Positions 35,936 through 48,319 of a DNA stretch of 64,000 nucleotides are shown here, in pieces. The stretch comes from Lichenostomus cassidix (Eukaryota > Chordata > Aves > Passeriformes > Meliphagidae). The stretch covers positions 60,922,666 through 60,986,665 of the forward strand of contig CM039179.1 of NCBI GenBank assembly GCA_008360975.2, in the 5' to 3' direction. Position 1 is the first letter of the stretch; every line of letters begins with the position of its first letter. The notes under the pieces are model-generated. The model was not told where the DNA came from, made no database searches, and saw only the letters and a list, made by a program, of their open reading frames with translations. Made by a program: the position numbers and the translations under genes.

Positions 35936-38900
35936 AAATTTCTGGGACAATGCCACTGTATAGATTCTGTATTCTATAGCACCTGGGCTAACACAAGAGA
36001 GCCCTCACATCCCACTAAAAGAAAATCTCTGAGAGGAAGGATAAGAGGATAAATACATGGCAGACACGTGGTGGTCACAACCTAAGGGGATACCTCTCTT
36101 TCAGCTGCTAGGATTTCTGGTTACCATTGGATGCAAAACCCATTTACATATGTGTGTGTAGACAATGAAGGCAGAGTAGTGCAGAAATTCTGAGATTCTA
36201 AAAATATTTGAGTCTGCTTAAAGAAGTTAGCTCAACTGAGCTGCTGCTGAGTTATCTATTCCAGTTCTCCCGTTAAAAAAAAACAAACCAAAACCAAACA
36301 AACATATCTCTAACATATTTGTCCAAAAGAGACCTCTCACTGTTTGAAATAAAGGTCTAACTATTGGTTGGTTGTTCCTCTTCTGACCTTCTGCTTGTCT
36401 GTCTTGGGCATGTAATTCTGAAAGTGGATGTTGACAAAGTCTGGACATTAGGATTCAGATGAGAACTGCAGACACAGGCAAATACTTGGACACTCATAGC
36501 TTTGCAGCAAGGGCAGCCAGCAGGGGTTATCTGAAAACCAGTGTAAAATGACAGTCTTCATCTAAGGGATGCTTTTGAATTTGCTTGGAAAATTGTTTTC
36601 TCATCTATATGTGTAGCATTCACACAAAATTACTGAGGCTCCTTGGTATATCACAGCATTAAAACTGTACTGCCTTTTTAACTGAATGAATGCCCAAAAT
36701 GAAAATCAGGGGAAGGATGTTACTTGTTTTAAAAAATGCAGTTAATATTAAAAAATGTTTTGATTCCTTCTGATACTAGAAACCAGACATAAAAAGTGTC
36801 ATCTATCCTGTTACAGAAGATTGAAGGTGGGTCTAAAGGATCTCTGGTAAGGACATTTTCTCTCTCTGATTGACTATAAATCTCTTCCTCATTTTCTGGG
36901 AAGTATCTCTCCTTTGCTAGCTCTTTTATGGTGTAGCAATCTCTCTTAAGGAAACAGACAATATAAGAAACTGTTTGCAATATAAGAATAAAAAACCTGA
37001 TTACTGCCTCATTGTGTAAAACATTTAAAACTGTCAAGAAGCCAAATGTGCAAAACAGTTTTTTCTCTTGCAAGACTTTTCAAATCATTTGCCCCAAATG
37101 CCCTGTGCATACTGACACCTCCAATACTACTACCCAAAACCCAGGCTTCCTACTGACATGCACATTCAAAGGCAGTTTCTTTTTCAAGAAAAGCTTTTTA
37201 AAGGTTGATGATGGCTCTGAGATACACTTTTTCATGAGTAAGGGAGACCTTCAGCAGCCAACAACCCCACCTCACCAGGAAGGGAGTAGCATGGCATCTT
37301 CTTCTGCCCCATTTCCCCCTGGCATCATCCCTCCATGTGATTCTATGTTATTACTGCACCACTTCACAGGCAGCAGATGCCCCCAGCATTATCAATGGAT
37401 GGCACCCCTAGTATTCCCCACCAGGTACAGGGGAGGCTGTTCCCACACCCAGAGATGGCTTCTTTGGAGGGACAACCCCACCAGCCACCTTGGCAAGGCA
37501 TTTGGCTTTGGGTACCTGGTGAGGGGGATGCTTTCCTCTGATTCTTGGTCTTTTTGACAAGAAGAGCTGGAAGTTTCTCTGCCCAGCCTTCCAGCAGAGC
37601 AGTCAGTGAGGATCCCTCCTGATGAGCTGGGTCCAAGAAAAGACCTGTTGGGGGAAGCTAAGGGGGTTTTCAAGAATGTGTAAACTACTTCATTTTAATT
37701 CAAAGGCAGAGAACATGAACTGATGTTGCTGCTCACTGTATGTCCCTGCTCACACTTCCTGTGTTAATCACAGTTCTGACTAACTTTGCTCATTAGAGCC
37801 AAGCTGATCAAGTCACTAACATGCAAATGACCTCACTGTGCCTGCAAAACGTAATCCAAGTTATTTTTACTTGTGTTCCTTTGCTGTTTTCTCTAACCCC
37901 AGCTGAACTCCGAGATTCTAGAATCCCTGGATGTCTGAAACTGGGTAATCTGAAATCTAAGTTTTTCTTTGAAAACTCTGACCTGGATACACAGGTGAAT
38001 AATCAGAAGAGTGAAGTCATAACACCCACCTGCACAAAAAGACAGCAAATGTATGGGGAGGGGAAGAAAAGAAAAATCATCCCTTTACAGAATGTCTGGC
38101 AAACAAGAACTGTATAGAAAATAATAGGCCAAAAATTCTAGAAGAGTTTGCTGATGCTTAGTACAGATGCTTTTGAATTTAAAAGTAGAGTAAAAGATAT
38201 ATAGTTTATTAAGAGATTTTGATTTATGACCTAAATTATTTATTTTCTTGTAAATGCAAAGAAGAATTTGTCTGTTAAGATACACTGAAATTTCATCTTT
38301 GTAGTTCTTCCCAAAAGCAAAAGAAACATTACATTGACCACTTCCTAACATCATTCAGGAACTTTTATATATAAAAATCAGAGAATGTTCTCATGTTTCT
38401 TCACATAACTATGAAACAAAGAAGTTGCTTCTAAAGATACTATTTTAAGGTATGTTTTCAGTGATTCAACTTGAAACTTCTGCTTAAGAGCAGACAGTGG
38501 GTTTTGTTTCCTTGTTATCTAAAATGATGACCATATAAAAGTGTTATGACAAAAAAGGGCAGTAACTGCCTTGCTTTTCAGATGTTTTTCCCTACTCAGT
38601 TCCTCTTTTACTCAGCACACTGGCTCCCTTTCACCAGTACACACAAGAAAATGAAACTTTTTTGGGAGTTTTTTATCTGCACTGAGAGGGATAGGCAATT
38701 CTATCCCAACATGGCAACAAGCATTTGTAAAAAGTTAACAAAACTGCTTTCATTTCAAGGTTAGGTAACATAACAGCATGGTGACAGGAACTATAATGAG
38801 GAAAAAAATCCATTATTATAAGAAATACAGCTATTTCTGTCTAGAGGAATAAACACATTTTGTAAAGTACCCAGGTCTCTGAAACAAATATTTTTACCAC

Positions 38901-40137
38901 TGCATTTACAGTGCTATATGTTTGGGAAAATCGGTTCCAGAATGATGCTGACCTCCTTTTCCAAAAGCTTTTGGACTTGCTGATTAAAATGTGATGTTAA
39001 TGTTAAATGTGCTGCCACATTGCTCTCCCCAAATAATTTGACACTAGACTTTTAACCCTGCTTTTCCGTCTTGTGGTATGCAGTTTAAATAGGCTGAGAA
39101 GAAAAGACTGTGTATATGTTGGTGGGATGGGAACTTTGGACTTCATCTACCCAAACCTCATACTCAGTGGGTTACATTAAAATTCAGTGCTACAAGGAAG
39201 GGAACTTTTCTGATGTAAATGCATGCTTACTTAGCTCATTCCTATGAGTGTTCCCAGCTCAAACAGTCCACTTTCTGCAGGAAAAGGGCTTGCAAGAGCA
39301 AAATGAAATGTGTTGACCTTCTTCTGAGACTTTCTTTAAAGAAAAAAACCCTGCAAACAACTTCAGTGACTTCCTGAAACTGCAGTATTCAAGGGTATAG
39401 TCACAATCTAATAAAGGACTACTGGTGCTAAAATGTCACAACAGGAAAGGAAGAGTAAATATTGAAGGTTCAATAATAAAAACCAACAAAGACACATCAA
39501 TTTTAAACCAGGGAAATATGTTAAATACTGATGTAGAGTAAAACCCTAGGGAAAAAAACATATAAGGATAGTCACAAAAGAAACAGGGTAAATATGACTA
39601 AAGCAGATTAAAATACAAATTAAGGTTTATTTAAAATGCTGATTAAGTGGGCTGCTTTCTTCCCATAAGAAATAAATGGACTAGGGGTCTTCCTGTAAGT
39701 GAGAAGGAAATTAATGCACTGTAAATACTCAGGGTCACCAGGTTACAAGGTAAGGGAGAAAGGAAAAGAGGAAGCCTACAGGTTGCAGATGTTTCCATGG
39801 GGAATATTCCCCATCCCATGCAGAGTTTACAGCCTGTATGCAGTGGGACCAACCTCATGGCTCTTGGCTGGGTCAGGGGCTCTGCCTACAGGAGGCACAG
39901 GGAGAACCTGAAAGAAGCAAAATACTGAGAGAAAGGAAGTATGCTTTCTTTGCAGAGCCCACGATCAATTTAGAAATCCATCCCTTAAGTGCAACTCGTC
40001 ATGCTGTTACCTATTTGTGAATCTTCCAGTTGAGTGCTCCCTATGTTGCCAATGCTAAAGGTCAGAGGTCAAGATCACTAGCTTCTGGGTGAAATTCATT
40101 CCATTTTGGTAACCTACACTGTTACAATTCGTACTTA

Positions 40138-40157
40138 TTCCATCCATCCATCCATCC
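40138..40157. repeat. (TCCA)n microsatellite
   Basis: A short array of TCCA/CCAT tetranucleotides, about four to five units. Confidence 0.85.
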
Positions 40158-42653
40158 CTCAAAACTGAAACGTGGATTCTCTAATAACAAGGAAGAAGCT
40201 ATAGTTTCGGATGAATGACTGTATTTTCCTGAGAAAAACCTGCAGGTTATCTGTAAATTAAATTAAATAAATCAGATTATTTAGCAGTAGTACAGGTTAC
40301 ACATGTGTCTTTGGAGGAGCAAAAGACATTTTGCTCTGAGTTCCTCCCTTTGATCTCCAAGGATGTGCTCCCAACAAAACCTTATGTCTATGTTTCCTGT
40401 CAGACCACTGATCCTTTCTCTGATTTTGAATGGGTGATCAGAGGGCAAGTGTTTTCTGAGGACTTATTTTTTACCAAGGACTATCTGAAGTGTGCATTAC
40501 ACATGGGAAAATTCAGGAATTGCAGTTCTGTCGTAGAGATGGTGATGGGACGTGAGGGAGAAAGCATTAATGGCCAGGAAGCACTGCATGATGTAGTGGT
40601 GTTGTAAGGGAAGTCTCACCTGAGTTTCCTCTTGTTGTCTAACTCAGGAATAATGAGTGTAGCACACTCCATTGCTGGACTGCCACTATTGCTGATCTTC
40701 TCATTCACAGTTAGTACACCTTAATAACTGTTGGAGAAATACAGGCAGTCACTTTGGAAACAGGTGATGGCAGCAGCATCATCCCACCAGTCAGCCAGGA
40801 CTGATCTCCAGAGGAGATCAATGACAGAGACTGCTGGGGACCAGGTCACAGACCCTCCTGTGTGTCCTGTCACACCAGACATCTGCTCAGATGGCAGTGC
40901 CATCAGCCAGTTCCTGTCAGGCCTCTGCCATCACTGTGGGAAGGGTCTGGAAGAGAAAGTGGAAAAGGGCTCCTTTCCCACCAGGGAAAACTCATAGAAA
41001 CCTTTGAGTGAGATGGTGGTTTAAGCACAGCTCCTGTAATTATCTTTTATGCTGAAACAAAAAAAGACAGGCTTTGATCTTGCAAACACAAAGGCCACCT
41101 TATTCCTCTCATTTGAAATGAGAAAAAACCCAATCCCACTGTAGCCCGGAAACATTTTGCCAGAAATCCCAATAAGGGCGAAATTTCATCCTCCTTGTAC
41201 ATTACAGGATGTAAAACTTCCTCAGGAAAGGAAGCTTAAGTCACACTCTTGTATTCAATTCTACATTTACTCCCAAGGGAAGTCTGTAACCCAGTGTTTC
41301 ACTGTCAATGGCAGGAACACATGCAAAATGTTTCAGTAGGAAGATTCTGGTATCCTTTGGGTATCCTGAGGCTGTCATCTTCAGTGCATGCACCTGCATC
41401 TGACCAGGGCACTCAGGAGTGTGCCTGAGCTCTCAGCTTGGATACTCACCCTTGGCTGTGCCCTAACTCAAACCTGAAGGGAAACACAAACACCCTCATT
41501 CCACTTCCCAGAAACAGGAGTGCCAGGGTGGGCAGTAAGATGTCCCACCAGCCCCATAGTGCAGACACAACCATTGCTATTCCCACCTAAAAGAGCTCAC
41601 AGCCCAATGGGGGAGTGCTCATGGTTCCACATGGCACAGAAAACGTGTATTTGTTTGTGGTGATGTTTTGCTTTCAATCTCACACCGCTAAGCACAAAAG
41701 CCAATGATGAAATAAATCACTCGGGCACTGTATTGATTCTTGAATGACGATTACATAAAGCAAACTGTAAATGCTTTGGTATGCTAAATAAACCCTCCCT
41801 GGCATCTATTATGCATGTTGCAGCCATACCTTTCATTTCATTTACGCAGCTTCTTTTGAGGAAAGTCATCCAATTTTTTCCCTCAGCCTATTCCACTCAC
41901 TTTACGCAGTGGAGTATGTGCAAAGGAAGAGAAGCAGAGGAAAGAGAGGGAAATTGATTGCTGCCAGCCTGGTAGGGAAACGCTAACCTTGCAGGCAGGA
42001 GACAAACAGCAGAGTCATCTGCAACATGCAAACCAGCTTCTTCATTTCCATACTGAGGCACAGGAAATGCCCTTCAGAAATTTTCAAAACTATTACAGCT
42101 ATAAAGAAGTTGTCTTTAGTGGGACCCTGTGGACAAAAACGAATTTAAAAAATAAGTACTAAGATTAAATACATCAGCTAAGTTTTTGATAGAGAAAACT
42201 ATGCTGGGTGGTGAGTGTTCACATAACACAGATACAGACTATTCATCAGTCCCTAAATGCAACCTCAAGAGAACATTTTCAGTTATCAGAAATGCCAAAA
42301 CTGCCTTCACTTCAGCATCCCACCCCCACCCCTGCCTACCCCGTGTTAGTAAGTCACTCTCAAAAGACTTTGTACCCAGATAAAAATTCTACCCCACTGG
42401 ATCAAATGGGGCTTGCTTGAATCAGGACTGCAGTGCCAGGCCTATTTCTCAAAGCAATTATACTGCCGAGATTAATTTGAAGAGGTTCGGCTTAGCTCGA
42501 CCCAGTTTGCATGAAGAAGCACCAGCTTTACACCTGCTAGCCCGTGCGCCAGAGTCAGCGGCACTGCTGTGCCAGGGCAGAGTGTGACAGCGGCAGCAGA
42601 GCCCTGCTCCCATCCCTCCGCTGCTGCTGCTCGCCGGGCACCGCCGGCACTCC

Positions 42654-42875
42654 GCACCGCTCCCGCAGCCGGCAGTCATCCCGGCATTCCCGCACCGCTC
42701 CCGCGGCCGGCAGGCTCATCCCGGGACTCCCGCACCGCTCCCGCAGCCGGCAGGCTCATCCCGGGATTCCCGCACCGATCCCGCAGCCGGCAGGCTCATC
42801 CCGGGACTCCCGCACCGCTCCCGCAGCCGGCAGGCTCATTCCGGGATTCCCGCACCGCTCCCGCAGCCGGCAGTC
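42654..42875. repeat. 40-bp GC-rich minisatellite, six copies
   Basis: Units begin GCACCGCTCCCGCAGCCGGC at 42654, 42692, 42732, 42772, 42812 and 42852. The first unit is 38 bp, the next four are exactly 40 bp and the last is truncated. Copies differ at a few sites (GACTCC against GATTCC, GCAGCC against GCGGCC). It lies inside the CpG island. Confidence 0.95.
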
Positions 42876-43069
42876 ACTGCCCCCCGCCAGCCGCTCCCCC
42901 CGAGCTGCTCCCGGAGGAGTTCGCTTCAGAGTAACTTTAATCTTTTCTCTCTTGAGCACCGAGGGGCAAACAACAATAATAGCAATAATAGCAATAAAAC
43001 TAACAGCAACACCAAGGACCACCATCACCACCTCCTGCATCCACAAGCGCAATTAGCGAGGATAGTTAC

Positions 43070-43250
43070 CAGCCAGGAGCGGCGCAGCAACAGGCGATGC
43101 CGGGCCGGGGGCGGGCGCGCTCCCGCAGCCGCAGCCCCTCCGCCCGCTGCCGCCGGCGCCACCGCCCCTGCCCCGCCCAGCCCTGCGGACACGCCCCGGA
43201 CACGCCCCGTCAGCGGGAATTGTCCCCAAGGCCAGCCCCGTGTGTGGCAC
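43070..43250 (-). other. LCP1: Proposed non-coding exon 1 of LCP1 (start uncertain)
   Basis: The first coding exon of LCP1 has an acceptor at 14104, so a 5' UTR exon must exist upstream. The only promoter-like CpG island upstream in the window has a donor on the correct strand, GCTG|GTAACT, with the exon ending at 43070. The 5' limit given here is only a guess within the GC-rich part. Human LCP1 also has a long first intron. An undetected exon elsewhere in 14-43 kb or beyond is possible. Confidence 0.4.
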
Positions 43251-43643
43251 TGGGCAGTCACTGCGTTGCTCGGTAAAACACGTTTTTAAAGGGTACCTCT
43301 GAAACGAGTTCTGCTCTAAGCTGATGCGCAGGACAGGTGCTTTTTCCTCATCAGTGTTAGCCCGGTTTTGATACTGAGCAGCAGAAAGTTCCTGGTGCTT
43401 GTCCATGGTTAGAGCAGAACAAAACTGTGTCCAGGTTTCTCTTGATTCTAGTTTGTTATGAATTGTTTTTCCCCCTTCTTCAGACCCTCTTCCAAGCAAC
43501 CTGGCAGGTTTCATCACAGACACATCCTTCCATTACCTCTTTTCTTTACCACACTGAATTTCCTCACTACCAGTTTTCTGTTCTCCCTTCTGCGGCACAG
43601 ATGAGTCTTGCTGGCTCAATTGCCTTGAACCAAATTACACCTG

Positions 43644-43748
43644 CAGTTAGTGATTACAGACTTGCTCTTGTGGTACCACGGTGGTGGGTTCAATCCATGT
43701 ATGGGCCCCTTGCAACTCAGAATATATCTGATTCTCTTCTGATTTCAT
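43644..43748 (+). mobile_element. tRNA-Ile-headed SINE with CR1-type tail (TguSINE1-like), degenerate
   Basis: GGTGGTGGGTTCAATCC followed by ATGTATGGGCC matches the 3' half of tRNA-Ile, including the B box. It passes directly into CCCCTTGCAACTCAGAATAT and ATCTGATTCT, the end of a CR1-like element. This head-and-tail order is that of TguSINE1, known from songbirds. The 5' tRNA half and the segment between head and tail are shortened. Confidence 0.7.
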
Positions 43749-44289
43749 TTGGATTTTTACCTAAAATCTCACTGAATATAATGGTCAGTTTTTCTCATGA
43801 GAAAATCGTGTTCCCCTCTCCCTTAGACATGCTTTTATCATTTCTGTCTCTAGTAGCTTGAACACCTCTACTTTTCTACCCTGCCAGAAGCACTAATGGT
43901 TTCTTGTCTGCATTGCATTTGCTCCGCTCCCCACACTGAGTCTTCTACCCATCAACCCTATTCACCCCTGTAACTTCAGGTTTCCTCTTGTGCTTTCACC
44001 TCCTTCCCTGTCTCTAAGCCAACTGAATGTGCTGTGCACACTTACTCCAGGAATTCTTCCACTCCACTTCCATCCTAAACCCTCATTTCTTTCCAGTCTG
44101 TTTTTCCTCCTGGAATTTTTCAGGCAGTGCTCCTCAGGGCATTGATAACTTCTTAACCAAATCTGTGACCATTTCTCACCATCTGTCAGTGAATTTCAAC
44201 ACAGGTTACCTATAAATGAGAGAAAATGAGTACACTTATCATTAGATGTGTGCCCTAATTGGGTCTTCAGCAATGTCTTGTTTTTTTAT

Positions 44290-44455
44290 CAGGGTTGGAA
44301 GGAGGCACAGAAGTTGCCCAGAAGGTTGTTGGTCTCCATCCTTGTGTACAGCTCTGAGTAATTGTGCTCAGAGCTTATAGTCAACCCTGCTGTGAGCAGG
44401 AGCTTGGACTGGAGACCTCCTGAGGTACCCTCCAAGCTGAATTACTGCCTGTGCA
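44290..44455 (+). repeat. Diverged CR1 LINE 3' fragment
   Basis: AGAAGTTGCCCAGAAGGTTG, a central CCCTGCTGTGAGCAGGAGCT and then CTTGGACTGGAGACCTCCTG follow CR1 3' order (plus orientation) with many substitutions. Confidence 0.7.
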
Positions 44456-45685
44456 ATATCCACGTGGCAGGTGCCAGAACCTTTATCCTGAAGTGGAAAA
44501 GATCGGAATGCTAAGCTGGAGTGTATCAAGTACAAACATAATTATAGAGTGTTTTGTTCCTGTGACTCAAATTCAGCTTCTTTGGCTCTTTACAACGTCT
44601 TGCACTGGGGGAGGGAGGAGAGTTGTTATTGGGTTGTTTGGTGTTCCTTGGCTTGGGGTTTTTTTTTTTAAATATCATATATTCGTCCTCCTGTGCCTCC
44701 AGTCTATTGCAACGGTACTGTCCCCAGCCTCTGATTAACATGAGGAACCATTTTTGAGTCGTGGTACCTCATCTTGTTGCAGTGTTTATCCATTTATTCA
44801 AACTCAGGATGGCTATAATTGAACTCCAGGCTTCCTTTTGAAACTTCCCCCTTTTCTTCCTTTCTCCAGGTCCTTGTTTAAGTGCTATTCAAGTCCAATA
44901 GCTAAGTGTCAAGTCTGAATTCATTTCTGCTTATTTGCTTCCGGACTGTCTTTTTTCTTTTCATCACAGTATTTGGTTTTATTTCCATCACAGTTTTATA
45001 TAATGCTGCACTTGATTTAGATTAATCTTGTCCACATGCAAAATTGCACTGAAGACTCAGGTTTATCTACTTTTAAATCAAATTACTGTGGAAAAAAATT
45101 GCCTAGAGGTGTCCTTGCTTCTAGGTGTATGTGACAGTTTTCTTAATCTTTGTAAATCTTTCTGTAAGCCATTAGCTTCCTGATGGCACTTTCAGTTTCT
45201 CTTCAAAGTCACCTTCATCAGTGCCTTCCCTTCTGTGTTTTCCTTCTGATTTCCTGTTCTTTAGGACTGAGTCTTTATACTGTACCATGTCTAAGATGTT
45301 TTCAGCCCTACAGGAAAAAAAATAACCAACAAATTCTGCAATTTAGGATATAGATAATCTTGAAAATTACAGTGACTCAAATATTTGCTAAAATTGGCTA
45401 CTAATAAGGGGATTTATGAAACCAAATCAGAGATTCTTTGATTGAAATCAGTGTCATTGTATGCATTCATAAACTAATAGGAAACTAGAAAGAAGCATAA
45501 AATTACTACTTGCAGACTCGGTCTTTTCCCAGGGTTAATAGTTGCTCTTATTAAATCTGTTTATCCAGCAGAAAACTGTTTCTGGGAGCTTTTGCAATGG
45601 CTGACATGGGGGATTTCTCTATTTTACTGTTCCTCCTTTGGCTCAGAGATTAAAAACTCTAATTGCCTCACCTTTTGTGACAGAG

Positions 45686-45805
45686 GTCATAGAATCATAG
45701 AATTATAAATCATAGAACTATAGAGTATCCTGATTTGGAAGGGACACACAGGGATCATCAAAGTCCGACTCATGGCCCCTGTATAGGACCACCCCAAGTG
45801 CTGAA
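45686..45805 (-). repeat. CR1 LINE 3' end
   Basis: It starts with repeated ATAGAATCATAGAATTATAA and continues GATTTGGAAGGGACACACAG, then GGATCATCAAAGTCCGACTC. This is the reverse complement of a CR1 terminal region. Confidence 0.88.
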
Positions 45806-46086
45806 AAACATAGTTTAATGCAAGCATTTGTAGTTAATAGAACAGGTTTGGGGTTTTTTTTAATTAGTGTCACTGATTTATTTCCTGAAACACTAACGAT
45901 AACTAGAAAAATCAGCCACTAAGAGAGCAAATTTTTGGCCACTTCTCATGTGTTATGACTCTTTTACCTCCTGCTTTATCTAAACACACATTCATAGCTC
46001 AGTACCTTAAACTAGAGATTATTCTTTATTTTGTTTTGCATTGTGAGATTTTTCTGATTTTTGAAATATCTTCATTCATCTGTCAG

Positions 46087-46208
46087 GAGCAAAGGCTAAG
46101 GAAGAAATGGCTGAGCAGCCAAAACTTCTCCATAGACCTCTTCCTCCTAAGCTGCTGTCTAAACTGTTTGCACCAAGGGAGGATGTTGACAAAGGAAAAC
46201 TGCACAAA
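46087..46208 (+). CDS. LRRC63: Candidate first coding exon of LRRC63
   Basis: An acceptor-like TCATCTGTCAG precedes 46087. An ATG in good context (GAAATGG) is at 46107-46109, and an open frame of 34 codons follows, containing LLHRPLPPKLLSKLF. This resembles the N terminus of mammalian LRRC63, a leucine-rich repeat protein of unknown molecular role whose N-terminal part is basic and proline-rich. The donor chosen is AAA|GTCAGT after 46208, which is weak; unspliced, the frame stops at 46227. In mammals LRRC63 is divergent from LCP1, and this exon is on the right strand and the right side. The LRR exons themselves were not found in the window. The resemblance is from memory, not alignment. Confidence 0.55.
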
Positions 46209-48319
46209 GTCAGTTTCTGTGGTGCATAGTTACAAATTCTATGTGTTCTCTAAAATTAACACAGAATAAGATAGATTGGCAGTTCAGCAACTAGTGCAAA
46301 GCAGTGTGAGTGAGACTGCAGTATAACCCATATGACCTGCATCTCTTTGGGATGCTCTTCATGTAATTTGGGGAAGAGTCTTCTTGGCAAGTCCTGGAAG
46401 CTGAGCCTTCTGCCTATCAGATTTGAATACTACCCACTGGATAATAGATGCATTCCCCCTAGCTCATCAGAAAATATGAGAGATAGCATGAAAAACTGCT
46501 GGTGTCAAGAAAATAAAATTAGATCACATGGAGTCAGACCATGGGGGAAGTGAAATACAGCTTGGATTCAGATAAAATGGAAAAATTACATTTGGGGGAA
46601 TGGTCATGCTCTTCTCAGAATATAAAATCCTGTGAAAAGAAATACCTTGGCTTGTATTATTTTACTGGCATCAGGGATTTCTAATTAAAAGGACTTGCCA
46701 TGCAGTATGCTTCAGAAATAACCAGGCATTTTGTGTGTTTATATGTGTGAATGAAAAGCTCTTTCCAGTTTATATAAGGTAACTGTTGATTAAATATTTA
46801 AGGAATAACCTTTAAAAATAAATGTGAAAAACAATAACATGATCTATAACAGTTTTAATCTAAGTAATATATAAATAAGATGGAAACTAGGCACTCCTGA
46901 AAACAGATCTGTAGTGAAGAACCTTGGCATCTGTACAGGTTCACTGACTTCTGTCAACAACGTTAGGCCCCAGGATCTGCTGTAAAAGAATAGAATACCG
47001 AAATTTTACAATGTTTTTTTTCCCACACATCAGCACAATAGAATAAGGTTGTAGCATGAAAAAACAATGTTGTCTCTATGAACTGAGTTAAAGACACCAA
47101 ATCAAGGTTGGATTTTACCCCATCTAGCTTCTGTAATTCTGTAGGAGTATCTAAATAGCTAAAACTCCTCAATCTTCACATAGTCAATAAAGTGGGCAAA
47201 GAGAAAGAAAATAAATCAGACTAGTTTTTATGATGCTTGAGAGAAATGGTAAATAATTTGAATTTTCATTTTGCCAGAACACTGTCATATGTACTTATCC
47301 TCTATGTAATATTAAATTAAAAGGAGTAACAATAATATATTGACAGTAATACCTTTATAACAGTATGAAAAACAGTAAAGAAAATTCAGTTAAAGAAGTA
47401 AGGTTGAAAATACAAATAATATAATTGTTAGTCCCTTGATATTATTAAGCCCTTCTGGATATTATTTTGAAATCTAAAAATCTGTTTAGGTACAATACAG
47501 TTCCAGTCTGGCGCTGCCCAAACAGATGTAAATATTACTGGCTCACTACCAGAGCTGTGCTTCACTGATTTAAGCCATTTTAAAAATGATAGAAAAACCT
47601 TTCATGAGGAAACAAAGTTCTGTTGTGCTGGCTCTTGTTCTAGTAGTACATATTACTGAATAATGCCATTTATAGATTGTGTATTTATATAATAAACATG
47701 ACAGGAATCTAAGATCTTGCAGTAAAGTTTGTTCAAGGATCATTTCTCCAAATACAACTATCACACCTGAAAGATATTTGTACAGCAGCATGCCCATTGA
47801 TCAGCAAGCAGCTCCTCAGCAGTGGTACTTCCATCATCTTGGTGGATGCATTGTTTTGTGCCTCATGAAGTGTGAGACTCAGATGGAAGAGCAGAAACCC
47901 TGGGCTGGAAAAAAGGCAGTGTTGTGTGGTGTCATTGTCTTTTCCCTTGCAGGGGAGTGTAGGAAGTGGGGCTGTAACAAAATGAAGAAGTGTTGATTGA
48001 AAAGGCAGCAGAAATGTCATGGGGGTGGACTGTGCCCACCTGAGGGCTGGAGGCTGTCAGACACTGTGGCTGAGGGCAGGAAAGCCAGGGAGATAAGCCA
48101 ATGGTCCCACCTTTCTTTGAGAGCTCAGCTGTAGCAGAGAGATAGAAAGAGTAACTTCTCCCACAGCAGGTCCAGTTCTAGTTCATAATAACAATCCTGG
48201 ATGTTGGTCTTTGCCAGGTGTAGCTGCAAGCATTCCTCTCTACTCAGGCAGGAAAGTGCCAAAACAACTACTTTGAATGGTGCTGACATAACTTGGGTTG
48301 AATTACAATTTCACAATAG

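Larger units (their letters stand above)
34332..42539. other. Probable LCP1 intron 1, distal part
   Basis: It holds one CR1 copy and a short (TCCA)n array. An open minus-strand stretch near 36.75-36.95 kb is discussed under findings. Otherwise I see no supported gene. Confidence 0.5.
42540..43265. promoter_or_regulatory. CpG island, proposed LCP1 promoter and possibly a divergent promoter
   Basis: It is dense in CG dinucleotides and GC boxes (CCGCCC, CCCCGCCC), unlike the A/T-rich surroundings. On the minus strand a donor-like CTG|GTAACT ends a GC-rich stretch at 43070. On the plus strand CTCG|GTAAAA at 43,267-43,272 could be the donor of a divergent first exon. In mammals LCP1 and LRRC63 are arranged head to head, which fits. 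No TATA box was identified. The transcription start sites cannot be fixed from sequence. Confidence 0.6.

Noticed and set aside
42544..43056. A 170-codon plus-strand frame rich in Arg, Ser and Pro repeats
   Set aside because: It is the translation of the 40-bp minisatellite and the CpG island. Open frames arise because GC-rich DNA has few stops; 40 bp is not a multiple of three, so the repeat peptide drifts through frames.
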